A stretch of DNA of 64,000 nucleotides from Chamaea fasciata (Eukaryota; Chordata; Aves; Passeriformes; Sylviidae), in contig JARCOQ010000012.1 in assembly GCA_029207755.1 (NCBI GenBank), positions 18,835,740 through 18,899,739 of the forward strand. The letters are read 5' to 3'. The notes beneath the pieces were generated by a model, which saw nothing but the letters and a program-made list of their open reading frames with translations, searched no databases and was not told the DNA's origin. Within the stretch, counting starts at the first letter, position 1; every line of letters starts with the position of its first letter. Positions 1-13,370 of the stretch are shown here, piece after piece. A program made the position numbers and the translations under genes.

Positions 1-3000
1 AACTTTGCTCACATTAGAATTCATTTTAGAGAAAAATATTTCGCATAGACACAGCATGCAAGATGCCCTGCACTCACATTATAATTTATTCTTCAACACA
101 CTGAACATCTGACTCAAAACACAGCACACCTTCCTAGGAACACACGTGATTACGAGGACTGGATCACTTACAAAGCTTTAAGTTAAAAGGAATAGGAGCA
201 TTATTATGTAGTGTAGAAAATTTCATAAACTATACCTACCCTTGTTTTTCTTGGTCTTTCATTTCGTGTGCAGCGAAATGCAATCAACACAGCAGAGAGG
301 AGAACTCATGCTCCAGATCAGAAGATATCAAATAGCATATGCAAAGAAGACACAATATATTACCTCCCTGAAACCACAAGAATTTTTGGAAAGAAGCTGC
401 CTCATCTGTCCTACAACAATTTCAGAACAAAACACAGATGCAACTTTTTAGCAGAAAGCAACTGACTGTAAAACGTCATTTTCTCCCGTTTCAGAACGTG
501 ACTGAAAATACCAGTAACAACATATTACATCAGGCAGAGAAAAGCACCCACTGGCTGCAATGTGAAGCTGAAAAAAAGCCCATAAAAATGTGAATATCTC
601 AGGAAAAACAACAAATGACAACATTAAGCCAAATGCTGCCAGTCATATAAAACCTGCGGCAGTCTTCATCTCCCGCACTGCACAAAGTTAAGGGCCGTGA
701 AGGCCTTTCAAGTGAAACACAGCAGAAGATGCTGAAACACAAGAGAAGGCAGTCTAGACAGACATTTCCATCAGTAATCCCCCTAAGTGCAGGGGAATAA
801 TGAAGAAGGGGGTAAGGATAGAGGAACTTGAAGAACAGCAACATGCCAACCTGCAGACATGTCCTCAGAAACTGACTTGAGAAGCTTAGTTTAAAAATCA
901 CTGCAAACTGTCACAACCCCCCATCAACTGCACAAGCAACAAACTGTGCAGCTGTTTAAGAACTAATTAAACTTACAGGTTGTACCCTTGAAGCCAGAGG
1001 AGCTCCTGAGCCCTGCCCTCTGCTACCCTGAGCCACAGCAATTCCCACACCGTGTTCACCTCACACACCTGACCAAAGAACACCCTTCAGACATGTGCAA
1101 ACATTCCACGTGCCCAAACACACAGCAACCCCCTGGCACCTCCCGACACCTGAGTGAGCCCCTGTGATCTGACAGCGACCCGATGATCCCTGTAATGTGG
1201 AAAAGGAGGGCACACAAGAACAGCTCTCATCTTCTAACCCACGTCCAGCAGAAGCACAAGTACGGAGCAAACCACGGTCTGTTTTTCATTTGTCTGACTG
1301 TATCAGACAATCCCAATCAAACCTCCTACAGCCCAACCATTCCAGAAACTAAGACTGGAAAATAAAAACCCAAACAAGCTCTTTTCCTGCTGCATCTTCA
1401 AAGGAAGAAAATACACTTTACCCAAAAAACATTTCCCTAAATCTTGTGTGTCAACTACAGATTTAATCTATCATACCAATTCATCACCACAAAAATGTAA
1501 CATTCCTATACCAAAACAAAAAATGTATCATTAGTGGTTTGCAACAGATTTCATATCCAGAAACATCTGCAGAGCAACGGATTCACTTAACCAGTCAAGG
1601 AACTTTTCTAACCACTAAACCAAGCAACAGATTTACTCGAAAATAGCACAGGTCAGATGTACCACTTTTCCACACGGAAAAAAGCTCTAAGTGCACTTGA
1701 CCAGAGACTGCCAAACCAGACCATATACTGCCCCACAACCCAGCATTTGGTCTTAAAACTGAAATAGTCATTTCTGCGAAAGACAACATTTAAATTAGCG
1801 CTGATAACCTGGATCTGTAGAATATCTTTGCTAAGAAGAAGGCGTGAACAAGTCTGTGTTAAATTCATGGCCAAATTTTATATAGAATTTGCTAACTATC
1901 AAAGTTATCTTGTAATACCTGCCTAAAACTTTACAGTATTTCCTCCTCTTTGGGCCCAGAATGAGGTCAAAGTGCTGAATTCAACATTGCAATCTGTTGC
2001 CCTGGAAATTACTGCAATGTTTACACAAAGAAGTTTATTATGAGATCTAATAAGATTGCTCAAAAAAACCATTTTCCTTCTCCTTCCGAAAGCAAGACGA
2101 GACCGACAGAAAGACTCTTCTGAGTAAGGACTTTTCCACCATCTGAATACAGAACCAAGCACATTCCCAAAAGCAGAATGTTGCTAGAATATGCTCTGTT
2201 TTCCAGGGTTTGGTTCTAATAACTGGCTTTTTCTTCCAGGACTCCATACAATTTTCAGCAGCATGAAACAAAAATAAGCCACAGAATCAGAAGTTCACAT
2301 GCACTTGCATTATTTTAGGAAATTTCAATTTTTAGCTGACCTACCCTGCTCTTCTACACGTAAACTTCCGCAGCCCCTCTTCCAAAACAGCCAAAGCAAG
2401 TGTAACACTACAAAAGCCTTAACCTTGTTCCTATCAGAAGATGTGCATCCATTTACACTGGTGGAAGGACAATTTATTTGGACTGCACTGTGAGTTACTA
2501 AAGCACACCCAGTTTGCTCCCTCTACATACAGAACTTCCAAGGACCCACTCACACCTCTGCTCTCCTGCCAACAACAGCAGTCTTGGTTTCATCTGCACC
2601 ACTCACAAGTGAACTCAGTAAAACAAAATTCCCAGCATTACCAAATTTCTTCATTTTCTTTTGTTTATTTAATACATTAAAGGTTTTAGTTTTTCCTAAA
2701 GAATACGTGCATATTTAGCAGAAGACCTATTTTTCATCATCACATTAAAGTTTTTGATTGCATCACTTGCTTGCAAATGCTCACCTCATACAGCAAAAAG
2801 TGTTGCTTTATTACCTTATTACTTAAATATTTGCAAGCTGTGTTGCTCTGCTGGAAAACCACAAATACCTAACTATGTCTTTGGTAAGAGGCTAATTAAA
2901 GTTTATTCTGCAGCCCAGGAACATGCACTGATGAAGCAGGATTCTGTAACAATATCTTTGCAGTTTTAGTTATTCTGCAACACCTGGCCTTAACTCCTGC

Positions 3001-6000
3001 TTGGACCAAGAACTGCAGACCACTCAACACAAGCAGCATTGCTAATCTCCCTCCCACCAAGTATCTTCTCTCCTCAGGACCCTTCCATCTTTTACAAAAC
3101 ACAGGGGCCTCTAATAAATGATGAACACCTGCATCCATTTTTACTTGCATTTGACAAACACGGTTTCTTCTGAGCGTTTGCAGGTGACAAACTCATCCTA
3201 CGCTGAAGTTCCCCTGAAGAAGAACATACAGAACTGGAAAAATAACATTTTTTGGTACCCTCTTCCTCCTTGTACTCTTCCTCTCCTTCCACATAATACA
3301 AAACCATCTGGTGCAAGACTTGCAAACAGCACTCTGAGAAACATTCTGAAACACTCACCAGAAAGAGGTTACGTTGCTCAAATCTTTAGGAGTCTGGCAC
3401 AGAATTACATTTACCCACTGTGATCCTTCCCCTGGGATTCCCCAGTCTTTTACTGCACCTGTGAGGATGCAGACACAGAAGAGTCTTTCAAGAAGAGGAG
3501 TGTTTCTCTGTGTGTCCTTCCTAGGCACCACAGCTCTCTCTGCTTTTCAGCATTTTTGTTACATGATCATATAAAAAGAATATCTGGCTTCTTCAGGATG
3601 AGATCGCCAGCTTCAAATATTTTTAAGGAACTTTAAAAAATATTACCTTGTACTTAGACTCTTAGGAAAAAGATCTCCAGATTTTCCTGGAATGTGAGCT
3701 GCAGACATTCAGGTGCTTTATCTTTCTCCAGGGAAGTTCTTGTGCTTGGACTCAGAATGTTCCCAGGTACACAGCCAACTTCTGTAATACGTACAGAAGA
3801 GCAGGAAGTTCAACTTTCATTAAAAATACCCAGGAACATTGCCCTGAATATCCTGGTATGAGACAAATCATGTGGACACGCTTCAAAGGATCTAATTTTA
3901 CTCCAGTAAATCCAGAGGAATTCCCAACATCATCCAGAAACTCACAAACATACCAGTTATGACAGTCGGGTAATCCACTTGGGAAACTAAAAACACTCAT
4001 TTACTGACAGGATTAGAGAAATTTCACAGGTAAACAACTTTCACATGAATCAATCACACTAGAGATGCCTGTGGAGAAATGGGAAAAAGTTCTACCACGG
4101 TCCCTTCTTCCTACTCTCTCCTCTACAACTCGCTCTATACAGTCCTTTAGAGTTCCCAAAATGTGTTAAAATAAAGCATTAAAGAAACAAAGTTCAATAT
4201 TATTATTTCTATCAAGGGAAACAAACTTTCTCTTACATTCAGAAGCTGTTGAGGTTGAGAAGATTTATTCTGCTCCCAGATTGCAGAGTACACAACACAG
4301 AGTCCGAGGAATTTTCTATAATTGGATGGTACCATTTAAATGTCAACTTTGAGCGCACAACTAAACAAGAGTCACACCTAAAATACTGCTATTAAACAGC
4401 CAGCTGACATGTTCCCTTACAGCATTCTAACCAGCACATAGGTAGTATCAGGAAAGAACAAAAATAGAATATCTCAACATGAGGAGCGCCTGACAGGGTG
4501 GTGGAAGAATTTTCCTGTTGAAATTTTCCAAAGAATCTGTCTTTTGCAACGCTGTTGTACAGAAATGCTTATCAGAAAATGTTAATGCCTGACAAGTACC
4601 CCACTGCATGACTCGATAAACCAGAACAGAGTCCTGCTTGCCCCAAACCCCCAACCACTTGAAAAAGCAGAAAACTGTTAGGAAAGCCAGCAACAGAAGA
4701 CCACAAAGAAGGAACAACGAAAATCTTGCTAGCCTAAACCAGAAAACACTCACCAGATATTTCAGGGAGAAAAAGTTACTAAAAACATCAGCAGGAATTC
4801 CTGCTCACTCCTGGTCACAGTTCAGGGAGGTATTGCAAAGATGTTTCCTAAGGCATCATTTTGTCTGATCTGACCCTAACAGTAAAACGCGGGCAGTTAC
4901 TCTACAGCAAATTTTTTTTTTTAAGTTTTCAGTTTGCTTTTCAGCTAATACAGCAAAAATCCTATCTACCAGTGCTATCGTGTTCTCCTGTGTGGGCTTT
5001 CCTTAGAAGGAAGAATATTTATTTCCTTAGTGAAAATGGTTCTTCAAAGCCAAGTCCTAGAATATCACGCTTCCAACTTGAGTTGGATAAGCTGCCGTAT
5101 GTTATCACCAGGCTGAAGCCAATTTGCCATCGATGGAATGCAGTACCACAGCTGGGAAAATGCCTGGCGTGCTGCACAGCCTCTCGAAGATGCCCGAAAC
5201 CTCACAAAGCCACAGCTGCTCCCACCTCAGACCCACCCATACACTCACAGACATCCCAGGACTCCCCCAGCTGTACCTGGAGCCCTTTTCTGTCATCCTT
5301 CAAAGCTTGACCAGCACTTCTGAACCTTCTATTCTTCTTTTTCTCACACACACTCATTCCTTTTCCTCTTACTCCAAAGAGCTCCAGCCTGAATCCCTGG
5401 AGCTTGGTTTGCCTCATGCAAAGCTTGTGACCTTAACAGAATCACACAGATCAATTCCCCAAAATTTATCTTAAGTAACCAACACGCTACTTCATTAACT
5501 ACAGCAGGGAAAGACAAGACTGATGTTCCAAGACCACAGTTCTCAAAACAATTTGTCTTGTCACATTAGAGCTCCTCAAAGTGAAACGCACCTCATTACC
5601 ACCAAAATTATAATTTTGAAGTTTCATTTTAAAAGTCTTTTTTTCCCTCCTAATCACTGTTTTGACAAAATTCAAAGACTGGACTAAACCAGTTTATCCA
5701 CAGAACACTACAAGACTGGAATCCTACCAGACCAAATTGGCAAGTAACCTGCAAAGCAGAATTTGTGAATGGAATGTGTCCTATTCCTCCACACACACCT
5801 TAAGGGTTTCTTTGATGGCTGAAAGGACAAATGTCTAAACAGCTCCTGATGTAAAACTGTCTTGAGGTACATAAACAGCAGAAGAGAAGAAACACAAAGC
5901 CAAAGGTGCAACAAACACAATTTCAAGTTTCTTCTCAGTGAATTTGGAACCCATCTTTAACATATTCCACTCAATTTTTAAAATAGTTTTTTACCCTACA

Positions 6001-8300
6001 AACCGGAATTTCAGATTTTACAGGTTTCAAGACACAGGAACTCCTATGGTTTAGATCCACGGGCCCCATTAAGTTTCCAGCACATACAAAATCCAAACAG
6101 AACCTGGAAAGTGCCATGACCCAGGAGCATGGGATTGCCTGCAGCACATCCCCATCACTTGCTGCCCAAAGGCCCGGGAAGGTCACCCAGACACATCACC
6201 AAGCTCCAGGAGCAGCAGAGCAATTCCAGCACGGATTTTTGTCAAGCGCAGCAGCGCCAGTTGCCCTCGGAGCCAGCACAAGGCCCTGTGAGGAGGTTAC
6301 CCGTGCTGCTGCAAATGTCACCTCTCATGTGGGACATAAACCCCTTCTGCAGCTACTAACAATACCCTGGCATTGTCTGTAACACGCAGGGTGGTGCACT
6401 GGCTAACACCCAGTCCCAGTAATAACATTCTATCTACCTACAATCACAAGAAAATACTCATTCTCAGCCCCGACTGGTTCTGCAGCAAGCTCCTGAGAGC
6501 TGCCCCACTCCAGCAAGTTCTGCATCTCCCTGTGCAGTTACCTGTCTGCACCCATCAGACACTTGTCCAAAACTCTAGAAACACCTTGAGATTACTGGGA
6601 ATAAAGCAGCTCTTTTCATCCAGCACAATTAGTCGCATCAGCAGTGATAGCTATTGTGGGCAGCACCCATTAATCGCTATCATTAGCAGGATTTCTGGTG
6701 TACCAGCCTTCATTGTACCAAGAACAAGTCTTTTCCTATTACAGTACTACCACGTAAACAAAAGCAGCAGCACAATTTCTCTTGACACAACCCTGTTTTC
6801 AGTAAGCCAAGTGGCAGCACTTAAAATGACTGTCAGTGTCAGGTTTAAAGAAAAGCTTACTTAGGACAGAAAAATCCAATTGTTCTGCCGCAAAGAAAAA
6901 TCCGCCGTCATTTGTATGCTGGGGGAGAAGGGGTATTGAAAAATAATAAATAGTGGGAAGAAGCGGGGAATAAAGATCTCAGGCTGCAGACAGCACACCC
7001 TCAGAAAAATAAGATGCCAGCAACCAAATCCAAGCTGCGGCCCAAGGAGCAGAAGAAACCTAGACTTGACTTTTAAACGTCAGTAGTATATATTTGCCTT
7101 ATTACATTTCATGAGGGATTATTTACCCGTTAGCCAGATTTCAGAGCCTCAGAACAGACTTTCACCTAGAAAAATATTCCCCACCCGCATTATTTCTGGT
7201 TTCCTAACCGCTCTGAGCAGCTCCTGATGCAGAGTGAGAAAGGCCAGTGGAAGCATTCCTGCCTTACAGTGACCAAGGAAGCAGCACCACAAGGTGCATG
7301 GAAAGCAGGGGCGCTGAGCTGCTTCCAGCCTGGCTCCTCCAAGCGCCACAAACACGTGCATTGACCTACCTTCACCACAACCATTGCTTAAACACTTAGG
7401 AAGTTCAGCTGGGAAGGAAAGAACAGAAAACGCAGGAAGAAAGAAAAGCCTTCTGCAAGTCTTGACCTCGGGAAACTCGCCATCCTTTACGGAAGGGCCC
7501 AGCTTCATCTTCGGGAGAAACATTGCCTGGTGGAAGGCTCGAGCCAAGTGCAAAATCACGTTGGTACCCACGATCCACGAAGAGCACCTGTGCACACACC
7601 AAAATGGGCCAACACTGCTGATCCCGTAAGCCGCACACCAAAACCTTCATGCGGCCAGGAGCCGCACAACACACACCGCACACCTCAGAGAGGTGAGGGA
7701 AGGGGAGCTTCGGCCGCCTGTGCCCACAGAAAACAAAAACAGCTCCGCAAGAGCACCACTACCGCTCTGCCGACAGCACTGGGCTGAGGACACAGAAACG
7801 TCCAGCAACAACAGCCTTACATCCACAAGGTGTAGGTTAGAGACTGTCCGAGAGCCGCCCCGGCAGCTGGGAGGGCAGCGGCACTTCGGGAGGCCGGCCC
7901 CAGCCCTGTGCCGGCCCCGGGTGTCCCGAAGCCGCCGGGTGAGCCGCCCTGGAACACCGAGCGAGCTTACTGCAGCTACACGCCACCGGGGTCACGACAC
8001 CCAGGCACCCGTGCCGCTATGAAAACAGCAATGACAACACCGACGGCCACTTTATACCCGTAACACGGTTTATAATCTCACATAAAACACACAAATAAGA
8101 CCTCCTGACTGCTTTCAAGTTCCTAAGCCGACATTCACTCGACAAATACATACCTCTACACTTCCCTCTCCACTCGAACGAATAAAACCCCTCAAGCAGG
8201 GAGAAGCAAGGGAACATCAGTAAAGTTTTAAGCTACAACCCAAAATGCGTTACCCCCTTCTGCTGGCAGCTGCCATATGCACACAACATAAGGCTCGGCG
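1..8300. other. Non-coding AT-rich region, possibly part of a long intron of a leftward gene
   Basis: No exon with recognisable protein similarity was found on either strand. Open frames are short (the longest, at 6373-6864, is 163 codons with low-complexity composition) and lack paired splice sites or family motifs. Composition is moderately AT-rich and becomes more GC-rich after about 7.1 kb toward the CpG island. If the minus-strand donor at 9035 is used, this whole stretch would be intron 1 of a leftward gene; that is inference only. Confidence 0.4.
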
Positions 8301-8662
8301 ACAACAAGCGGCACTTGCAGCTCGCATCAGGTGAACAATCTGCCCGCAGCCCCCGCCGCGGCCGGGGCCGCTGCTGCCCGCAGGCCCCGGGGCGGGGGCG
8401 GCGCGGAGCCCGAGCCCGGCCGGGCTTCGGGCGGCACCGCGGCCGCGCTGCCCGGGGAGCTCCGGCCGCCGCCCGGGAGAGGCCGCGCGGCGGGGCCGCC
8501 CCAGCGCCGGGGGCCGGCGGGGCCGGGCCGGGCGGGCGCCCCGGGTCACCGCGGAGCAGGAAGGTGCGCAGGAATTCCCGCAGGCGCAGTCCCGGCCCCG
8601 CCGCGCTGCCCGGGCTGCCCGCACACGGGTCACCGGGGGGAGGGGGGGGCGGCCGCAGCCGC

Positions 8663-8758
8663 GACACCGCCCCGGGCTGCCCCCGACACCGCCCCGGGCT
8701 GCCCCCGACACCGCCCCGGGCTGCCCCCGACACCGCCCCGGGCTGCCCCCGACACCGC
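8663..8758. repeat. 22-bp tandem repeat, 4.4 copies, in the CpG island
   Basis: The unit GACACCGCCCCGGGCTGCCCCC starts at 8663, 8685, 8707 and 8729, with a partial fifth copy from 8751. The copies are essentially identical, so the array is young or is being homogenised. Confidence 0.95.
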
Positions 8759-9034
8759 GGCCGGCCCGGCCCGGCCCCGCCGGGGCACCGCGGCCACGGT
8801 CCCGGGCGCCGCCGCCTCGCCTGGCCCCGGCCGTGGCTCCCCGCTGGCTCCAGCCCCCGCCGGCGCCTCCCGAGCGGCCCAGGGGCTGCCCCGGGCGCTG
8901 CCGCCCTCCGCGCCGCGTCCCCCCGGTGCCGCGGGCGCTGCCAGCCCGGTGTCCGCACGGCCGGGCCCGCGGGCCGAGCTGCGGGGCCGGGCCGGGCCGC
9001 GGGGCTCGGCGGGGTCGGCGCGGCGCTCACTCAC

Positions 9035-9300
9035 CTGCCCGCGACAGCCCCGGGCCCCGCGCCGAGCGCTCCGGAAACGGCGGCGGCTCCGCCGGGGCCG
9101 GGGAGGGGCCGGCGAGGGGCGGGCGGAGCCGCGAGTGACAGCGGGAAGGGGCGGCGGGAGCGGGCGGGAGCGGGCGGGCGGCGCCGGCCGCGGGCAGGGG
9201 CGGGGGGGCCCGAGCGGAGCCGGGGGAGCGCGGCGGCCGCAGCGCCGGGGCCGGGCGGGGGCACGGAGCGCCCGGAGCGGCCCCGGGAGCGGGCAGAGAG
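9035..9300 (-). other. Candidate first (non-coding) exon of an unidentified leftward gene
   Basis: Read on the minus strand, the island contains GGGCAG followed by GTGAGTGAG, a near-perfect vertebrate donor. The last exon base is at 9035 and the intron starts at 9034. A transcript starting somewhere near 9.3 kb in the island would have a short GC-rich leader exon that splices out to the left. No convincing coding start or downstream exon is visible, so the gene cannot be named. In mammals the gene upstream of GPI is GARRE1 (KIAA0355), which has non-coding 5' exons, but there it points toward GPI; this identity would need an inversion and is only a guess. The right-hand edge of the exon is arbitrary. 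Confidence 0.35.
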
Positions 9301-12300
9301 GGCCGGCCTGGCCGCACGGAAAGAGAAAGGTGGATTGATTCATCTGCGAATATTTTATATGGGCTTAAAATCGTGAGGGTTCTCGCTCTGTTGTTTTGGG
9401 GTCAGACGCAGTGTCCCGATTCAGGAGAGGTGTTCGAGACGGAGATCGCCGGCGGCACCTGCAAGGTTCTGTATTCCTTTTCTGTCCAAAGTCACTTGCT
9501 GAACAAACACTTGCAGGATTCAACCCTGGTGTTCAATGCATTTATTTCGGAATCAAGTAAAACGTACAAACATCGTCCCAAATTGATCCCTTTGACGTAG
9601 TTGTCACGGTGCTACCGGCTTTAGGAATTGTTCAGAAATAGGCCTGGTCTAGGATGTGAGTTCAAACTGGTTTTGTATTATTTCTCAGGCTTAATGCAGG
9701 TTTTATACAGAAAAGTTTGCTGTACAAAATGATGTATTTTCAAATCCTATTTCCTCAGAAAGAGCCTCTGTTAATCCTGTCTTCCTTAGTAAAAAGTGAT
9801 TGCTTTTTATTTCCATGACTTATTTAGAATCTTACATTCTAAATGGAACAAGCGTTTAATAATGTACAGAATTGTACGGTAAAGTTAGAAAATATGGTAA
9901 CGTGTAGTAGTAGGAGAGTAGTTTAAAAATTGTTGAAATACATGGAAGCAAAAATTTTGCCTACAGGGCTCAGCATCCAATCATCTGGCTCTAATTCCCC
10001 CCCCCCAAACACCCAAACCCACACACTTGGATACGATACTCATTAAGTGAAAATAACAGTAATTTCAGAAATTACTAATCAGAAAACTCTGTGGGAAGAA
10101 GTGAAATTGTCAATTTATTGGACACCTTGTAGCCACAAGCTAGAAATAGTCCACAAGCAGCGTCTGCGGGGAGCTGCCTAGGAGCAATCTGTGGCTTTGT
10201 TTCCTTCTCCAGAACAGATGGTTGCTGGCAGACCGGGCTTCTCATCAGTGCCTTCCCTCTGAACTCTTCTGATTCTTGCATGTCTACTAAGCATGTCTCT
10301 TCCTCGTAAATTTAGTCCTCAAATTAAGAGATACCTGGGAAATACTTGGAAAGACACAAGGGAACAGAAGGCTGTCATATTGTTGTTGGCTCCTTCGAGA
10401 GAGAGAGAGAGGTGTTGAGTATTTTTTGTAGTGGAGGAGTACAATAAAGGGCTGGAGATGGTAATTTTTACCTTTTTTTTCTGCTTTTAACTAAATGGTT
10501 GCTGAAACATTGATTTAAAAAAAAAAAAAAAGATAAAAAGACTGATGAGGTTTCAACAAGGATTTGTTTGGAAGAAGATATAGCTATGAAATGGAAAAAC
10601 CGAGTGTAAAGGAAGTCAAAAGAAGCTGAAGAGAAAGGGAAAGAGAAAATAAAATACTGGAATGAATTTTCCTTCCTTCCAGGACAAGTATTGAGGCAAG
10701 ACCTAAAAGTAATCGAAAAAAACCCCACAAAATGCCTCCTGGTTTTTTTTTTTGGTTTTGTGTTGTTTTGCTTTCAGGTTTTGTTCAGGAATGAAGAGGG
10801 AGATATCAACACGCACAAACAGACGTATTTTTAGAGATGCTTGTGTTTCCTGGCCGTGGGGAGCAGGGTGGCCCGTCTGGAGCAGCTCTTGAGCGGCTCG
10901 AGTGTCGCTGCTGTGGCCGGGTCAGTCTGAGCAGTGCCGGGCTGCTGCAGGACACAAACCCCAGGAGCTGCTGAGGCAAACCCTGCACTCTCACTTGGCT
11001 GTGCTGCCTGGCCCCCCCAGGCCCGGCCTGAACAAGCCCGGGCTCTGCTGAGCTGACAGCCACCACCACAACTCTTTTAACCCTACCCCTGTTTTACCTG
11101 CACGCAGTTTTACCAAGACATCCCAAAACTACACGAGCCATGCTGACTGTATTCACAGGCAGAAATCTGTTCTACGGACTGAGTCTTACAGTTCCAGACA
11201 GCAATGTGTTCTTTCACACTATCTGGAGGTATGCAAATATGCTCCTATTTTGTTATCCTACTCATTTAATTGTATTCAGTGGAGTGTGCAGAAATCGGTT
11301 CTGTCAACACTGACTGTGGAGTTACACACAATAGTCACATTTTTTATTTTGACTCCCTGGATTTATTTACATATTGTTATAGGGTGGGGTTTTTTTTACA
11401 GTGCTGTATAACAACTTTTAGCACATCACTATCTCTAATGATCAGAAATTTCATTTGAAATCTGCTCCAGATTAAATTTATAGATTGAGAGCATAAAGGT
11501 ACAAAGGACTTGTAAGAATCGTAGCCTTCAAGTTAATATGTCTTACCAGATGGCAGGAATTTTAGACAGACTGTGAAATAAATAGGAAGTTCACACTTCC
11601 TGATATAAACAAGGCATGAAAACATGCAATTCAACAGACTGCATAATAACCAATGCAGAATAAAGAGGAAACTCTCAAGGGGTAGAAAATATGCGGTGTA
11701 GGTATCTATTGTGACCTTGTACATTAAAGTTATTTTTCTGAGGTCTTACAGTGCAATTTATACTGAGTAGTGTGTTTTTTTAAATTTTGTGAATTCTGTT
11801 TTGGAGGATGGTAGTATGCTTTACTATTTAGTAAAGTTCTATGCAGATCAGCGTAGAATAGACGTATTCAGTTATGTTTGTGTTCTCCCCATTGATGTTA
11901 CATATATGTGAAAAGTGCTTTCCAAGACCTCCCTTGAATAGGAAAGGCAGGAAATCAGTGCACAGTTTAAACAAACAAACAAAAAAAAAGTAACAATGTT
12001 GTTTAAAAAAAGAGGAAAGCAGCTTTGAAATGTATTATGAGTGCAACTGAATGTCATGGGCCGTAGGAGGAAGAAATCATTAGCTTGGGGAAAAAAGCAG
12101 CACTGACACAATAGCCATGTGCAGATGTTAATAAGGATATGCCTATCAGCAAGGTGTGGGGTAAGATTAGGGGGATGAACGATAGTAATATAATCCCTAA
12201 AGAGGGCGTTAAAGGAAAAACCTAATTCACAAGAGGTTGTTTCTGTTAACCAGCTGGAGATGCGTTTAGGAAAAGGAAATGTGGGGAAAACCACGGTGAT

Positions 12301-12949
12301 TTTGGAAAACAGACTTGACCACTAATGTCCCATTGTATCAGGAGTGATTTTCCCTTTGTGGTTGGTAATTACCGTGAATGCTGTAGTTGGGAGCGTGCTG
12401 AAGTGCAGGATGAGCAGCAGCAGTGCTGCCCTGGTGTTTGGGCTGTGTGTGCAGGTGGAGCAGAGCAGCAGTGAGCACACAGCTCCGGCTGGGGCTGGGC
12501 TGTACAGTCTGTGCAGTGTGTCACAGCCCTCGTGGGCACAGCCTGACCCACTCCTGCTGCCTGGATGTTTCACAACGCAGCCACACATGTAGGCAAATCG
12601 AGCTTCTAAAAATACATTTCACAAATCATCCATTCCAGCTGTCGGGGTGAGAGCAGTCCTTTTGTCCTGCAGCCCTGGACAAGGAAAATCCCATTTCAGA
12701 CAAATGAAACGTAGTCCTTTGCTGCCCGCCAGGAAAGCTGCTGACCTGTGCTTTATGCCCACCATTGTGTCCAACCTGAGGCTCAGCACACGAGTTGGCC
12801 TCTCGCCCAGAGCCTCTGGAAACAGCACCAAGTGGCCAGAGCAGGCGTGGGCAGAGCCCCCAGTGCTCTCTGGAGCAGCTCCTGCCCGGTGCCTCCGCAG
12901 GGCCAGTCTTTTCCCACTCTGGAAAGACTGAACATGGCTGGCTATAAAT

Positions 12950-13370
12950 GGCCACCTAAAAATAAAAATAGGGACAATCGCCTTTTCTTGTCAGACAAAT
13001 CAAAGATCCGGGTCACCTTAAAAAATGCTGGGCTGCAAGGCATTCATTACATCTAATAAATAGATGTATAAAGGATATAAACCTCTTAATCCTGCATTGA
13101 TCAGTCCAGTTTTGATCGAACAGGACGGAGGCCACTGACTTCAACTGACACTGGATGTGTCCCATGACCTTCTGGTTTATATTTTTAGACTCCCCATACT
13201 AATCTTCCCTTCGACAGGTCTGATGTCATCACCATTATTATAAGCAGAACTTGTCACTTGATTGACAGCAAACAACTTTTCCAAAAAGTAGCCAAGGAGT
13301 AAGAATGTTTTGACAGAGTGACATATGATCATGACTGCCTGCAGTCCATTTTTGTTTACAGGCAGTGGAA
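12950..13370. promoter_or_regulatory. Candidate distal regulatory element (PBX/MEIS and forkhead motifs)
   Basis: This non-coding stretch contains TGATTGACAG at 13259-13268, an exact match to the PBX-MEIS/PREP decamer. It also has a forkhead-type TTGTTTAC at 13352-13359, a TCF/LEF-like ATCAAAG near 13006, and an 8-bp inverted repeat (ACTGCCTG at 13334-13341, CAGGCAGT at 13359-13366). The clustering is seen directly; enhancer function is inference without conservation data. Confidence 0.2.

Larger units (their letters stand above)
8330..9330. promoter_or_regulatory. CpG island, candidate promoter
   Basis: About 1 kb of extremely GC- and CpG-dense sequence sits between AT-rich flanks, with many GC-box-like GGGCGG cores and no obvious TATA box. 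In vertebrates such islands usually mark promoters. Long open frames cover it on both strands because stop codons are rare at this composition, so they are not evidence of protein. The best gene-like signal inside is a minus-strand splice donor at 9035, which suggests leftward transcription. Rightward transcription toward GPI cannot be excluded. Confidence 0.75.

Noticed and set aside
6373..6864. 163-codon plus frame
   Set aside because: No similarity, no splice sites in register, and ordinary codon use for intergenic DNA.
8315..9376. Overlapping open frames of up to 353 codons on both strands
   Set aside because: They lie in a CpG island where stops are rare, consist of Ala/Gly/Pro/Arg low-complexity peptide in several frames at once, and match no family.
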